A stretch of 58,514 nucleotides of DNA, from assembly GCA_047973085.1 (NCBI GenBank), contig JBKEBI010000047.1, forward strand, positions 1 to 58,514. Reading direction: 5' to 3'. Numbering within the stretch: the stretch's first letter is position 1; each line of letters begins with the position of its first letter. Made by a program: the position numbers and the translations under genes. This stretch comes from JBKEDG01 sp047973085 (GTDB lineage: Bacteria; Bacillota_I; Bacilli_A; JBKEDG01). The notes beneath the pieces were generated by a model. That model made no database searches. It saw only the letters and a program-made list of their open reading frames with translations, and had not been told where the DNA came from. Of this stretch, positions 32,219-40,389 are shown piece by piece.

Positions 32219-33295
32219 CTACTTGTAAGTGATTTCACTTACACTTTCTTCATTTAATTTTAAAATTAATTGTACAAGTAACTCTATTGTACTTTCTATA
32301 TCATCATAATGTATAACACTTACATTAGAATGAATATAACGTGTAGCAAGTCCAACATATAATGTTGGGGCTCCATCATGCGCAACGTGAATTGCAGAGC
32401 CATCAGTAGATCCTCCATTTAAACCTGCATATTGAAAATTAATGCTATTTTCTTTAGCAGTATTAATTACATAATCTCTTAAACCTCTATGAGCAATCAT
32501 TCCTCTATCGTATAATGTAATTAATGGTCCCATACCCAGCTTTGATTGGAATGTTTCATTTTCATAACCTGGTATATCTCCTGCAAGTCCAACATCTATC
32601 GCGATTCCTAAATCAGGATTAATTTTGTTTGCTGTAGTTTTTGCTCCTCTACATCCAACTTCTTCTTGAACTGTCCCAACACCATACAAATCCACATTTA
32701 AATCTTCTTTTTTTGTACGCTTAAAAACTTCTCCAACAAAATAACAACCAATTCTATTATCCCATGCTTTAGCAAGTAAATATTTCTTATTTGCCATTTG
32801 TGAAAATTCACAGTATGGAACAACAAAATCACCAATAACAATACCTAATTCTTCTACCTCTTTTTTAGATCCAACACCCATATCTAAGTACATGTTGTCA
32901 ATGCTCATAGGTTTAGTTTTATCAGTTTCTGATAAAGTGTGTGGCGGTTTAGAACCTATAACTGCAATAAATCTTTTCCCTTCGGAATTAACAATTTCCA
33001 TTTTTTGTGAAAGCATTACTTGCCCCCACCATCCACCAAGTGGTTGAAATTTAAGAAAACCATTATCGTCAATTTTAGTGATCATAAAACCAATTTCATC
33101 CAAATGACCAGCAAGCATTACTTTTGGAAGATTTTCTCCATTCCCCTTTTTTAGAGCAATTAAGCTCCCTAAGTTATCCTTTGTTATATCATCACTATGT
33201 GGAGATATATGATTTTTCATAACTTCAAATGCTTCTTTTTCAAATCCTGCAGGCGCTGCTGCATCTGTATATTCCTTTAATAATTTTAAATTCAT
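32219..33295 (-). CDS. M42-family metallo-aminopeptidase
   Basis: A 358-aa di-metal aminopeptidase of the glutamyl-aminopeptidase/tetrahedral TET family, active on short peptides in the cytoplasm. Metal ligands and catalytic residues are visible: GHLDEIGFMITKI, the AWDNRIGC region, the catalytic EEVGCRGA and DVGLAGDIPG. GGSTDGSAIH near residue 305 matches the C-terminal ligand region. AGGAGG precedes the ATG. It sits between the dUTPase and ackA genes with about 10-base gaps, so these are co-transcribed. Confidence 0.92.
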   Translation of the reverse strand: MNLKLLKEYTDAAAPAGFEKEAFEVMKNHISPHSDDITKDNLGSLIALKKGNGENLPKVMLAGHLDEIGFMITKIDDNGFLKFQPLGGWWGQVMLSQKMEIVNSEGKRFIAVIGSKPPHTLSETDKTKPMSIDNMYLDMGVGSKKEVEELGIVIGDFVVPYCEFSQMANKKYLLAKAWDNRIGCYFVGEVFKRTKKEDLNVDLYGVGTVQEEVGCRGAKTTANKINPDLGIAIDVGLAGDIPGYENETFQSKLGMGPLITLYDRGMIAHRGLRDYVINTAKENSINFQYAGLNGGSTDGSAIHVAHDGAPTLYVGLATRYIHSNVSVIHYDDIESTIELLVQLILKLNEESVSEITYK

Positions 33296-33305
33296 AAATA
33301 ACCTC

Positions 33306-33794
33306 CTAATAACTATTTTCTTGTCTTTTATGATTAATTTTATTTTTATTTATATATGAGTCAAATATTTCATTTGAATTAAAACCTAATTCTTTTGCTA
33401 AACTAAATATATAGTCAAACATTGTATAATAAGTTTTATTATTTATACTATCTAATTTCACAACAGAGTCAATTGTCTCAATAAATAACAAATTAATATC
33501 ATCAGTTTGTCTTTCACTAATTTGTAGTTCATTGAATTTTATATCCATTCCAATTCCAAGTGAAACAGTAAAATGTAGACAATCAACAAATTCTTCGAGA
33601 ATTACTTCATTTGGACTTGCAGGTTTTATACTCCAATATTTAAAACTTCTAACTTCATTAGCAAGCTCTCCAAGTTCAACAAGCAACGCAAGTTTACGAT
33701 GCCTAAATGTTTCTTCGTATGTTTTTTGATGCTTATTATGAATTGAATCATCAAGCTTCTTTTGCAAATCTACAATTTCTAATAAATTTAACAT
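33306..33794 (-). CDS. dimeric all-alpha dUTP diphosphatase (MazG-like)
   Basis: A 162-aa enzyme of the dUTPase-2 group, hydrolysing dUTP to dUMP and so limiting uracil in DNA. The metal-binding LLVELGELANEVRSFKYW and ILEEFVDCLHF give the ExxE and ExxD pairs of the MazG fold. ATG at 33794 behind AGAGGG is preferred over 33839, whose extension would lie in the untranslated leader. It is the first gene of the dUTPase-M42-ackA unit. Confidence 0.87.
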   Translation of the reverse strand: MLNLLEIVDLQKKLDDSIHNKHQKTYEETFRHRKLALLVELGELANEVRSFKYWSIKPASPNEVILEEFVDCLHFTVSLGIGMDIKFNELQISERQTDDINLLFIETIDSVVKLDSINNKTYYTMFDYIFSLAKELGFNSNEIFDSYINKNKINHKRQENSY

Positions 33795-33817
33795 TGCCAC
33801 CCTCTTTTCTGTATGAT

Positions 33818-33834
33818 AATAAAATGTGAGCAAA
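33818..33834 (-). promoter_or_regulatory. leader motif shared with the CPBP gene
   Basis: 16 of 17 bases match 30915-30931. It lies between the dUTPase promoter and its ribosome-binding site, inside a roughly 50-base leader. Confidence 0.35.
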
Positions 33835-33846
33835 TACACCTACTTC

Positions 33847-33875
33847 ATTATATCAAATTTTATTTAGCTTTTCAA
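33847..33875 (-). promoter_or_regulatory. promoter of the dUTPase-M42-ackA operon
   Basis: TTGAAA (33870-33875) and TATAAT (33847-33852) are 17 bases apart on the minus strand with TGA before the -10, a near-consensus sigma-A promoter. Confidence 0.75.
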
Positions 33876-33891
33876 TTCAACATTAAATTTT

Positions 33892-34500
33892 TTAGTCTTT
33901 TGATTGTATTAAAAATACTTCTCCAGACTCAAAAGTGATAGTTCCAGAATTGTTTTTTAATTCATTTGAAATAAAACTAGTATTAAATTTCTCTACATTC
34001 CCATTAAAAGAGTACTTGAAATCAGTTGTTATATTTAACCCGATTGTATTTTCGAAAAACATTAGAGATATGTATGAAAATTTATTTTTTTCTATAGTTG
34101 TTCTAGAACTTAAAAAATACATTATATTATTCTGATCTTTAATAATCAAATTAAAATAGTTTTTGTACTTTTTTAAAATAAATATATTATTTAAAAGATG
34201 ATCTAATCTTTTTCCACAATTTATATTATATACAACAACATCTGTATATTTATGTTCCATTGCATAAATAAAAGCAAGTTCTAAATCTCCCTCATCTTTC
34301 TCGACAGGAAATTTTATTAATTTAGAATAATTTTTAAGTAACTCAAAATCTTTATCACTACAACTATCAAAATCTCCAATAGAAACAAAATTTCTATATC
34401 CAGCATTAATAAGATTAATTCCAAAAACATCAACAGCAAGAATATCACCATCTAGTGGTTCAAATATTTGATTTCCTAAAAATATATTTAACTTTTTCAT
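33892..34500 (-). CDS. thiN: thiamine pyrophosphokinase
   Basis: ThiN transfers pyrophosphate from ATP to thiamine, forming TPP. The 202-aa protein shows SIGDFDSCSDKDFELL, KFPVEKDEGDLELAF and CGKRLDHLLNNIFIL, the three conserved blocks of the family (GDFDS, KD-TD/GD-E and GGR-DH). Its ATG overlaps the rpe stop by 4 bases. It closes the conserved priA-to-thiN cluster. Confidence 0.92.
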   Translation of the reverse strand: MKKLNIFLGNQIFEPLDGDILAVDVFGINLINAGYRNFVSIGDFDSCSDKDFELLKNYSKLIKFPVEKDEGDLELAFIYAMEHKYTDVVVYNINCGKRLDHLLNNIFILKKYKNYFNLIIKDQNNIMYFLSSRTTIEKNKFSYISLMFFENTIGLNITTDFKYSFNGNVEKFNTSFISNELKNNSGTITFESGEVFLIQSKD

Positions 34501-35153
34501 TTTAAGCTATTAACTCTTTCACTATAACTCCCATTAAAAATATAACTTCCACTAATAACAACATCAACTCCAACTTCTTTTACTAAGTTAATAGTTTCAC
34601 TATTTATACCACCATCAACAGAAATTAGCACATCATTTACTAGTGTTGAAGTTAATTCTTTTAGTAAACTTATTTTACTTAGTGCAGCTGGCATAAAGGA
34701 TTGTCCCCCAAAACCAGCATATACACTCATAACAAGAACTAAATCACAATATGGTAAATATGATATTATTTCTGCTATGTTTGTGTCAGGTTGTACAACA
34801 AGCCCTGCCTTAATTCCTTTAGACTTAATCATTTGTAAGCAGTGCACAACTCCTAGTTGCTTTGCATCTTCACATTCGACATGAATTGAAATATAGTCAC
34901 TTCCACAATTAACGAAGTCATCTAAGTATTTCATCGGGTTTTCCATCATTAAGTGCACATCAAAAATCTTATCACTTAAACCTCTAAGAGTTTTTATTAT
35001 TGGAGCTCCAAAAGTTAAATTATTTACAAAATGTCCATCCATAACATCAAAGTGAATCCATTCACATCTAGTATTATTTAAAGCAATAATTTCATCAGCT
35101 AATTTTGAAAAATCTGCTGAAAGAATACTTGGAGATACTATAACATTTTTCAT
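34497..35153 (-). CDS. rpe: ribulose-phosphate 3-epimerase
   Basis: Rpe interconverts ribulose 5-phosphate and xylulose 5-phosphate in the pentose phosphate pathway. The 218-aa TIM barrel shows SPSILSADFSKL, HFDVMDGHFVNNLTFG, DVHLMMENP, VMSVYAGFGGQSF and SVDGGINSET, with the metal His/Asp residues. The usual SV-PGFGGQ here reads SVYAGFGGQ. ATG at 35153 follows AGAGGTGAT and overlaps nothing essential in rsgA. Confidence 0.95.
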   Translation of the reverse strand: MKNVIVSPSILSADFSKLADEIIALNNTRCEWIHFDVMDGHFVNNLTFGAPIIKTLRGLSDKIFDVHLMMENPMKYLDDFVNCGSDYISIHVECEDAKQLGVVHCLQMIKSKGIKAGLVVQPDTNIAEIISYLPYCDLVLVMSVYAGFGGQSFMPAALSKISLLKELTSTLVNDVLISVDGGINSETINLVKEVGVDVVISGSYIFNGSYSERVNSLK

Positions 35154-35157
35154 TAAA

Positions 35158-36018
35158 TCACCTCTTAATTTCTTCAATCATTTTATTGTAATTATCATAG
35201 CGTTGCTTTATATATATATTCGATAAATTGTCTTTTACATTACATTTAGGCTCATTTATATGAATACATGTAGCAAATTTACAATTTGCACTAAGTTCAT
35301 AAAACTCTCTAAAACATCTTGCAATATCTAAAACAGTAATTGTATCTAAAAATTCCATTGAAGAAAAACCAGGAGAATCAATAATTCTAATATCCTCAAT
35401 ATAAAATATTTCTACATGACGTGTTGTATGGCGCCCCCTACCGAGTGCTTTGGAAATTTCTCCAGTTTTTAAATTTAAATTTTTATCTAAATTATTAATA
35501 AATGTACTTTTACCAACACCTGTTTGTCCTACAAGAATTGTAGTGTGGTTTTTCAACTTAAATTTAATATTTTCATCAAAACTTTCAATATTACTCGATA
35601 CATAAACATCATATCCAATATTTTGATAATATGATAAAAACTTCTCATCAAAACTTTCATTTTTACATTTATCTATTTTTGTAAATAGTAATATTGGCTC
35701 AATATTATTAAGCTCAAGCAATACAATTAATTTATCAAGTAAATAAGAACTAACTTTAGGTTCTGTTACAGAAGTTACAATTAATCCATAATCAACATTA
35801 GCTACTTTAGGTCGATATAGTTCATTTTTTCTTGGCAAAACATGCATGATGTATCCTTCTTCTTCCTCAGTAATTTCAAACTTTACTCTATCCCCGACAA
35901 GTGGAGAAATATCATTATTTCTAAATTTCCCTCGTGCCCTACATTTAAAAATTTTATCCTCTTCATCCTTAACATAATAATTTCCACCAGTAAGTTTAAA
36001 TATTATACCTTCTGACAT
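35158..36018 (-). CDS. rsgA: ribosome biogenesis GTPase RsgA
   Basis: A circularly permuted GTPase that checks late 30S assembly. The 286-aa protein has an OB-fold N-domain, G4 FTKIDK before G1 GQTGVGKST, the family-specific RHTTRH switch, G3 DSPGF, and a C-terminal zinc knuckle with CKFATCIH and a further Cys. ATG at 36018 behind AAAGGGTGA is chosen over 36060. It follows prkC in the standard Firmicutes order. Confidence 0.95.
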   Translation of the reverse strand: MSEGIIFKLTGGNYYVKDEEDKIFKCRARGKFRNNDISPLVGDRVKFEITEEEEGYIMHVLPRKNELYRPKVANVDYGLIVTSVTEPKVSSYLLDKLIVLLELNNIEPILLFTKIDKCKNESFDEKFLSYYQNIGYDVYVSSNIESFDENIKFKLKNHTTILVGQTGVGKSTFINNLDKNLNLKTGEISKALGRGRHTTRHVEIFYIEDIRIIDSPGFSSMEFLDTITVLDIARCFREFYELSANCKFATCIHINEPKCNVKDNLSNIYIKQRYDNYNKMIEEIKR

Positions 36019-36034
36019 CAATTTCACCCTTTCT

Positions 36035-37684
36035 TTATTCTTCAACTGTCTCTTTACCACTTGAGATAACTATTATTAATGAATCAGAAGTATTTACAAT
36101 ATTTCCAGCTGAAATAGACTGAGAAATAATATTTCCTTCTGCTACAGTGTCACTATATGAATATTGAAAAGTACATGATATTGCATTATTAGTACAAAAT
36201 CCTTGAATTGAATCTTTGTTATATCCATCAGATACAAAGTTTGGATAATATGTTGAAACTTTTGAGACATATAATGTTATAATACTTCCAGCCTCAACCT
36301 CTGTCCCTGAAATAGGTGTCTGTTCTATGATTAGGTTTTCACTTTTACTATCTTGTACTTCCTTTTCTTGAACCGACACAACAAATCCCATTCCTTCTAA
36401 CTTACTTTTTACAGCATTTACATCTTGTCCAGTAAAGTTTTCCATAATATATTTACTCGGTCCAGTAGAAACAGTTAATACAATTGAAAATCCTAAGGGT
36501 TTTTCAGTTCCCTCTTTTACATTTAGAGAAATTACTGTATCTACAGGAAACTCACTACTTGACTCAAATTTAACTTCAGTAGAAATAGTAAATCCAGTGT
36601 CAACAAGCTCCTTAGTAGCCTCTTCTCTATTCATTCCAATAACATCTGGTACTATGATTGTTTCAGTTTCATTAGAGGTAGCAACTAAAATAAGTACTAG
36701 TGAAGTTACAACTACCAGCAAACTTATAATAACAACCAAAGTTTTAACTTTCTTTTTCTTAGGTTCTTGAGTGGAAATAATTTCTACATCATCAGATTTA
36801 TTTAAAAGTGTATTAACAACTTCTTCTTCCATTTTATCATCTAAAACAAGTTTTTCAACATTTTCATTTTTTCCTGCATTTTCCAACTCTTCAAACATTT
36901 CATCTGCAGATCCATAACGATTTTTTGGGTTTTTAGCAGTTGCACGAATTACAATATTTTCAATACTTTGAGAAATACTTGAATCTATACTCCGAGGTGA
37001 TGGAAATTTTTCTCTAACATGCATAAGTGCAATCGTTACAGCAGAATCTCCATTATATGGTAGTTCTCCTGTTAACAATTCATACATTAAAATACCAATT
37101 GAGTATATATCACTCCTAACGTTAGCAACATCACCACTAATTTGTTCTGGTGGTAGATAATGTACACTTCCTAAAATAGAATTTGTTTGTGTAAGTAATG
37201 TTGAATTTAGGGTTACTGCAATACCAAAATCAGTGATTTTTACAGTCCCATCTTTTTGAATTAGAATGTTATGCGGCTTTATGTCACGATGAATAATTTG
37301 CTTACTATGTGCATGTGCTATTCCTAAAGTAATTTGCTTAATAATATCTGTTACTTCTGAAATTGTCAAACGCTTTCTTTTTAATAACAACTGTTTTAGT
37401 GTTATTCCTTCCACATACTCCATAACTATGAAGTATTTTCCATTCTCTTCTCCAATATCAAAAATTTGCACAATATTAGGATGATTTAATGCAGTTGCAG
37501 CAAGTGCTTCTCTTCTAAATCGTTTAATAAACAGCTCATCATCACTCAAGTCACCACGCAATACTTTAATAGCAACATTTCTTTGTAATATTTTATCAAA
37601 AGCAAGGTAAACATTTGCCATGCCACCTTCTCCAATATTTCTTTTTATTATATATCTATCATCTAATAAATAATCTTTTTCCAT
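36035..37684 (-). CDS. prkC: PASTA-domain Ser/Thr protein kinase PrkC
   Basis: A 549-aa membrane kinase that senses peptidoglycan fragments. The kinase domain (about 8-270) has GEGGMANVY, HRDIKPHNIL and ITDFGIA. A juxtamembrane acidic/Lys segment is followed by one membrane helix (about 320-340) and three PASTA repeats (VPDVIGMNREEATKEL..., FTGQDVNAVKSKL..., FVSDGYNKDSIQGF...), the last degenerate and Cys-containing. ATG at 37684 or 37687 follows GGTGA. It is coupled to prpC upstream. Confidence 0.95.
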   Translation of the reverse strand: MEKDYLLDDRYIIKRNIGEGGMANVYLAFDKILQRNVAIKVLRGDLSDDELFIKRFRREALAATALNHPNIVQIFDIGEENGKYFIVMEYVEGITLKQLLLKRKRLTISEVTDIIKQITLGIAHAHSKQIIHRDIKPHNILIQKDGTVKITDFGIAVTLNSTLLTQTNSILGSVHYLPPEQISGDVANVRSDIYSIGILMYELLTGELPYNGDSAVTIALMHVREKFPSPRSIDSSISQSIENIVIRATAKNPKNRYGSADEMFEELENAGKNENVEKLVLDDKMEEEVVNTLLNKSDDVEIISTQEPKKKKVKTLVVIISLLVVVTSLVLILVATSNETETIIVPDVIGMNREEATKELVDTGFTISTEVKFESSSEFPVDTVISLNVKEGTEKPLGFSIVLTVSTGPSKYIMENFTGQDVNAVKSKLEGMGFVVSVQEKEVQDSKSENLIIEQTPISGTEVEAGSIITLYVSKVSTYYPNFVSDGYNKDSIQGFCTNNAISCTFQYSYSDTVAEGNIISQSISAGNIVNTSDSLIIVISSGKETVEE

Positions 37685-37688
37685 CATA

Positions 37689-38420
37689 TTATTCACCATC
37701 TTTCAATAAAACTACAGTAACATTATCATGTCCCCCATTACTGTTAGCTAATTCTACTAACTTACTAACACTTGTTTCTAATTCATTATTTAAAATCACT
37801 TCTTCAATTACTTTATAATCAACCATATTAGTTAACCCATCGCTACATAATAATAAGTATTTATAGTCATTTTCTATCTCATAAAAATCAATTTTTAAAA
37901 CTTTGCTTGTACCAACAGCTTGCATTAAAATATTTTTTTGTGGATGAAATTTTGCCTCTAGCTCTGTGATTTCTCCTTGATCAAGTAATTCGTTTACTAA
38001 AGTTTGATCTTTTGTTATCTGTAATAATTTAGAATTGAAAACTGCATACGCTCTAGAATCACCTACATTAGCAATAATTGTTTTATCTTCTAAACAAACT
38101 GCAACTACAACTGTTGATCCCATACCGTTTAACTGCCCATTTGTTTGTGAATATTTTAAAATATGTGTATTAACTTCTTTTATCTGATTAGTAAGCCAAG
38201 TTTTCGCCTCTGAAACTGAAGATATTTTTGCTGTAGTTGCCCACATTTTGCTTATTTTATTTACAATAACCTTACTTGCAACATCACCTGCATTATGGCC
38301 TCCCATACCATCAGCCACAACAGCTAAAGTATGTCCATATCGGTTTGATGAAACAAATACACTATCTTCATTAGTACTTCTAATTTTTCCAACATCTGAT
38401 AAACTGTGATATGAATACAT
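37689..38420 (-). CDS. prpC: PP2C-family Ser/Thr protein phosphatase PrpC
   Basis: A 243-aa Mn2+/Mg2+ phosphatase that reverses PrkC phosphorylation. Metal-binding Asp motifs are visible: STNEDSVFV, VADGMGGHNAGD, NVGDSRAYA, LLLCSDGLTNM and GGHDNVTVVLL. Length matches the family. It starts after GAGGAAA, one base beyond the rlmN stop. Confidence 0.96.
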   Translation of the reverse strand: MYSYHSLSDVGKIRSTNEDSVFVSSNRYGHTLAVVADGMGGHNAGDVASKVIVNKISKMWATTAKISSVSEAKTWLTNQIKEVNTHILKYSQTNGQLNGMGSTVVVAVCLEDKTIIANVGDSRAYAVFNSKLLQITKDQTLVNELLDQGEITELEAKFHPQKNILMQAVGTSKVLKIDFYEIENDYKYLLLCSDGLTNMVDYKVIEEVILNNELETSVSKLVELANSNGGHDNVTVVLLKDGE

Positions 38421-38421
38421 A

Positions 38422-39444
38422 CTAGTTGTTTCCTCCTCTAATACTTCTTAATTGTCCACATGCTGCATCAATATTTTCTCCAAACTCTTGACGTAGACGC
38501 ACATTTATACCACCTTTAGCAATATAATCATAAAAGTTTTTAATATTTTCATCAGTACTTCTTTTATATTTATCATTTACACTATTCAATGGAATTAAAT
38601 TTATATAGTAATGTAGTCCTCTTAAGTATTTTACAAGATTTCTTGCATCTTCAATACTATCATTAACTCCATCAATTAAAATATATTCAATCGTCAATCT
38701 CCTAGACGTATTATCACAATAATAAAACAGTGCTTTTTTTAAAGCTTCCAAGTTATATTTTTTATTAATTGGCATTAATTCATTTCTAACCTCATCATTT
38801 GTTGCATGAAGGCTAATTGCTAAATTAACCTGCTTATTAATATCAGCAAATTCTATGATTTTAGGAACTATTCCTGAAGTAGAAATTGTAATATGTCTTG
38901 ATCCAATTCCAAGACCTAAATCACTATTAATAATTTCAATAAATTTCATAACGTTAGTAAAGTTATCAAATGGTTCACCTATACCCATTATTACTACATG
39001 GCTAATTCTGTCATTTAACCACTTTTGAACTTCAATAACTTGTAGAACAATTTCATGAATATTTAAATCTCTTAATTTAGATAATTCTCCTGATGCACAA
39101 AAACTACACCCAATATTGCACCCAACCTGAGTAGTAACACAGATACTATTTCCATACACTTGCTTCATTAAAACAGTTTCAATTAAATTTCCATCATATA
39201 ATTTAAATAAAAACTTTACTGTCTCATTAGATTCAACTACTTCTACAAGTTCTAAACTATCAAAAATCAAGTTATTTTTCATTTTTTCTCTTAAATCTTT
39301 TTTTATTGTAGTTATTTCAGAAATTGTATGAATATTGTTTTTATATATTGCATTAAACATTTGTTTAGCTCGATATTTTGTTTCACCAATACCTAAAAAA
39401 TATTCCTCAAAATCACTGATTGTAAAATTATATACTGACTTCAT
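38422..39444 (-). CDS. rlmN: dual-specificity 23S rRNA/tRNA adenine-C2 methyltransferase RlmN
   Basis: A radical-SAM enzyme forming m2A2503 in 23S rRNA and m2A37 in tRNAs. The 340-aa protein has the cluster motif CNIGCSFCASG, GIGEPFDN, ISTSGIVP, SLHA, and the catalytic C-terminal Cys in ENIDAACGQLR. The first Cys of the methyl-carrying pair is thus present. It lies between fmt and prpC in the usual order, without the rRNA methylase gene rsmB that often precedes it. Confidence 0.96.
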   Translation of the reverse strand: MKSVYNFTISDFEEYFLGIGETKYRAKQMFNAIYKNNIHTISEITTIKKDLREKMKNNLIFDSLELVEVVESNETVKFLFKLYDGNLIETVLMKQVYGNSICVTTQVGCNIGCSFCASGELSKLRDLNIHEIVLQVIEVQKWLNDRISHVVIMGIGEPFDNFTNVMKFIEIINSDLGLGIGSRHITISTSGIVPKIIEFADINKQVNLAISLHATNDEVRNELMPINKKYNLEALKKALFYYCDNTSRRLTIEYILIDGVNDSIEDARNLVKYLRGLHYYINLIPLNSVNDKYKRSTDENIKNFYDYIAKGGINVRLRQEFGENIDAACGQLRSIRGGNN

Positions 39445-39453
39445 TCTTCACCT

Positions 39454-40380
39454 CTAATTAAAACTTTTTCCAACACTAAGCAATTTGTTTCCATTATAAA
39501 ATTGTAATGCATCCATCACACTTTTTCCTGGAATAATAAGTTTAGTGATTAATATATTTTTATCTTTTGTACAAACTTCAATTCCTTCTTTAGTAATATC
39601 AACAATTACTCCAGCAGTTTTTGTACTTTTTTTGTCAAGTTCTACTACTTCTAATATTTTAATAAAATTGCTATCATACATAACCGTTGCACATGGAAAT
39701 GGATTAAATGCTCTAACCTTATTATAAATATTTCTAGAAGAATCATCAAAATTTAGTAATCTCTCCTTTTTAGAAATATTCGGTGAATAACTTACCTCCA
39801 TACTATTTTGATGAGTTCCACAATTTGGATTTTTTAATATTTTATCAATTGCCAATGGTAGTAATTTAGCGCCTAAGCTCGATAATTTATCATGAACAGT
39901 TGCTAGTGTATCCTTATATTCAATTTTAATTTTTTCCTGAATAAAAATATCTCCTGCATCCATTTCTTTAACCATTTCCATTATTGAAACACCTGTATAT
40001 TCATCACCATTTAAAATTGCTCGATGAATTGGTGCTCCTCCTCTATGCTTTGGTAAAAGTGAAGCATGTACATTTATGGCTTTTATTGTAGCACAATTCA
40101 AAATATTTTCTGATAACATTTGACCATATGCACAAGTAATTATAAAATCTGGACTAATATCATTTATTACTTCAACATGTTCATTAATATTATCAGGTTG
40201 AAAAACCTCTATATCATTTGCAAGTGCAATCTTCTTTATAGGGGTTGCTTTATATTTTTGACCTCTGCCAACTTTTTTATCTGGTTGACTAACAACCAGC
40301 TTTATATCAAATTTTTGTCTAATTAGTTCTTCTAAAACAGCCACACTAAAATCTGGAGTTCCCATAAAAACAACTTTCAT
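39454..40380 (-). CDS. fmt: methionyl-tRNA formyltransferase
   Basis: Fmt formylates initiator Met-tRNA using 10-formyl-THF. The 308-aa protein has MGTPDFSVAVLEEL, the catalytic region INVHASLLPKHRGGAPIHRAI, VSIMEMVKEMDAGDI, and a C-terminal OB-like domain. A methyl-accepting SLLP motif is intact. The deformylase gene def, commonly between priA and fmt in Bacillus, is not here. Confidence 0.96.
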   Translation of the reverse strand: MKVVFMGTPDFSVAVLEELIRQKFDIKLVVSQPDKKVGRGQKYKATPIKKIALANDIEVFQPDNINEHVEVINDISPDFIITCAYGQMLSENILNCATIKAINVHASLLPKHRGGAPIHRAILNGDEYTGVSIMEMVKEMDAGDIFIQEKIKIEYKDTLATVHDKLSSLGAKLLPLAIDKILKNPNCGTHQNSMEVSYSPNISKKERLLNFDDSSRNIYNKVRAFNPFPCATVMYDSNFIKILEVVELDKKSTKTAGVIVDITKEGIEVCTKDKNILITKLIIPGKSVMDALQFYNGNKLLSVGKSFN

Positions 40381-40389
40381 AAACCCCTC

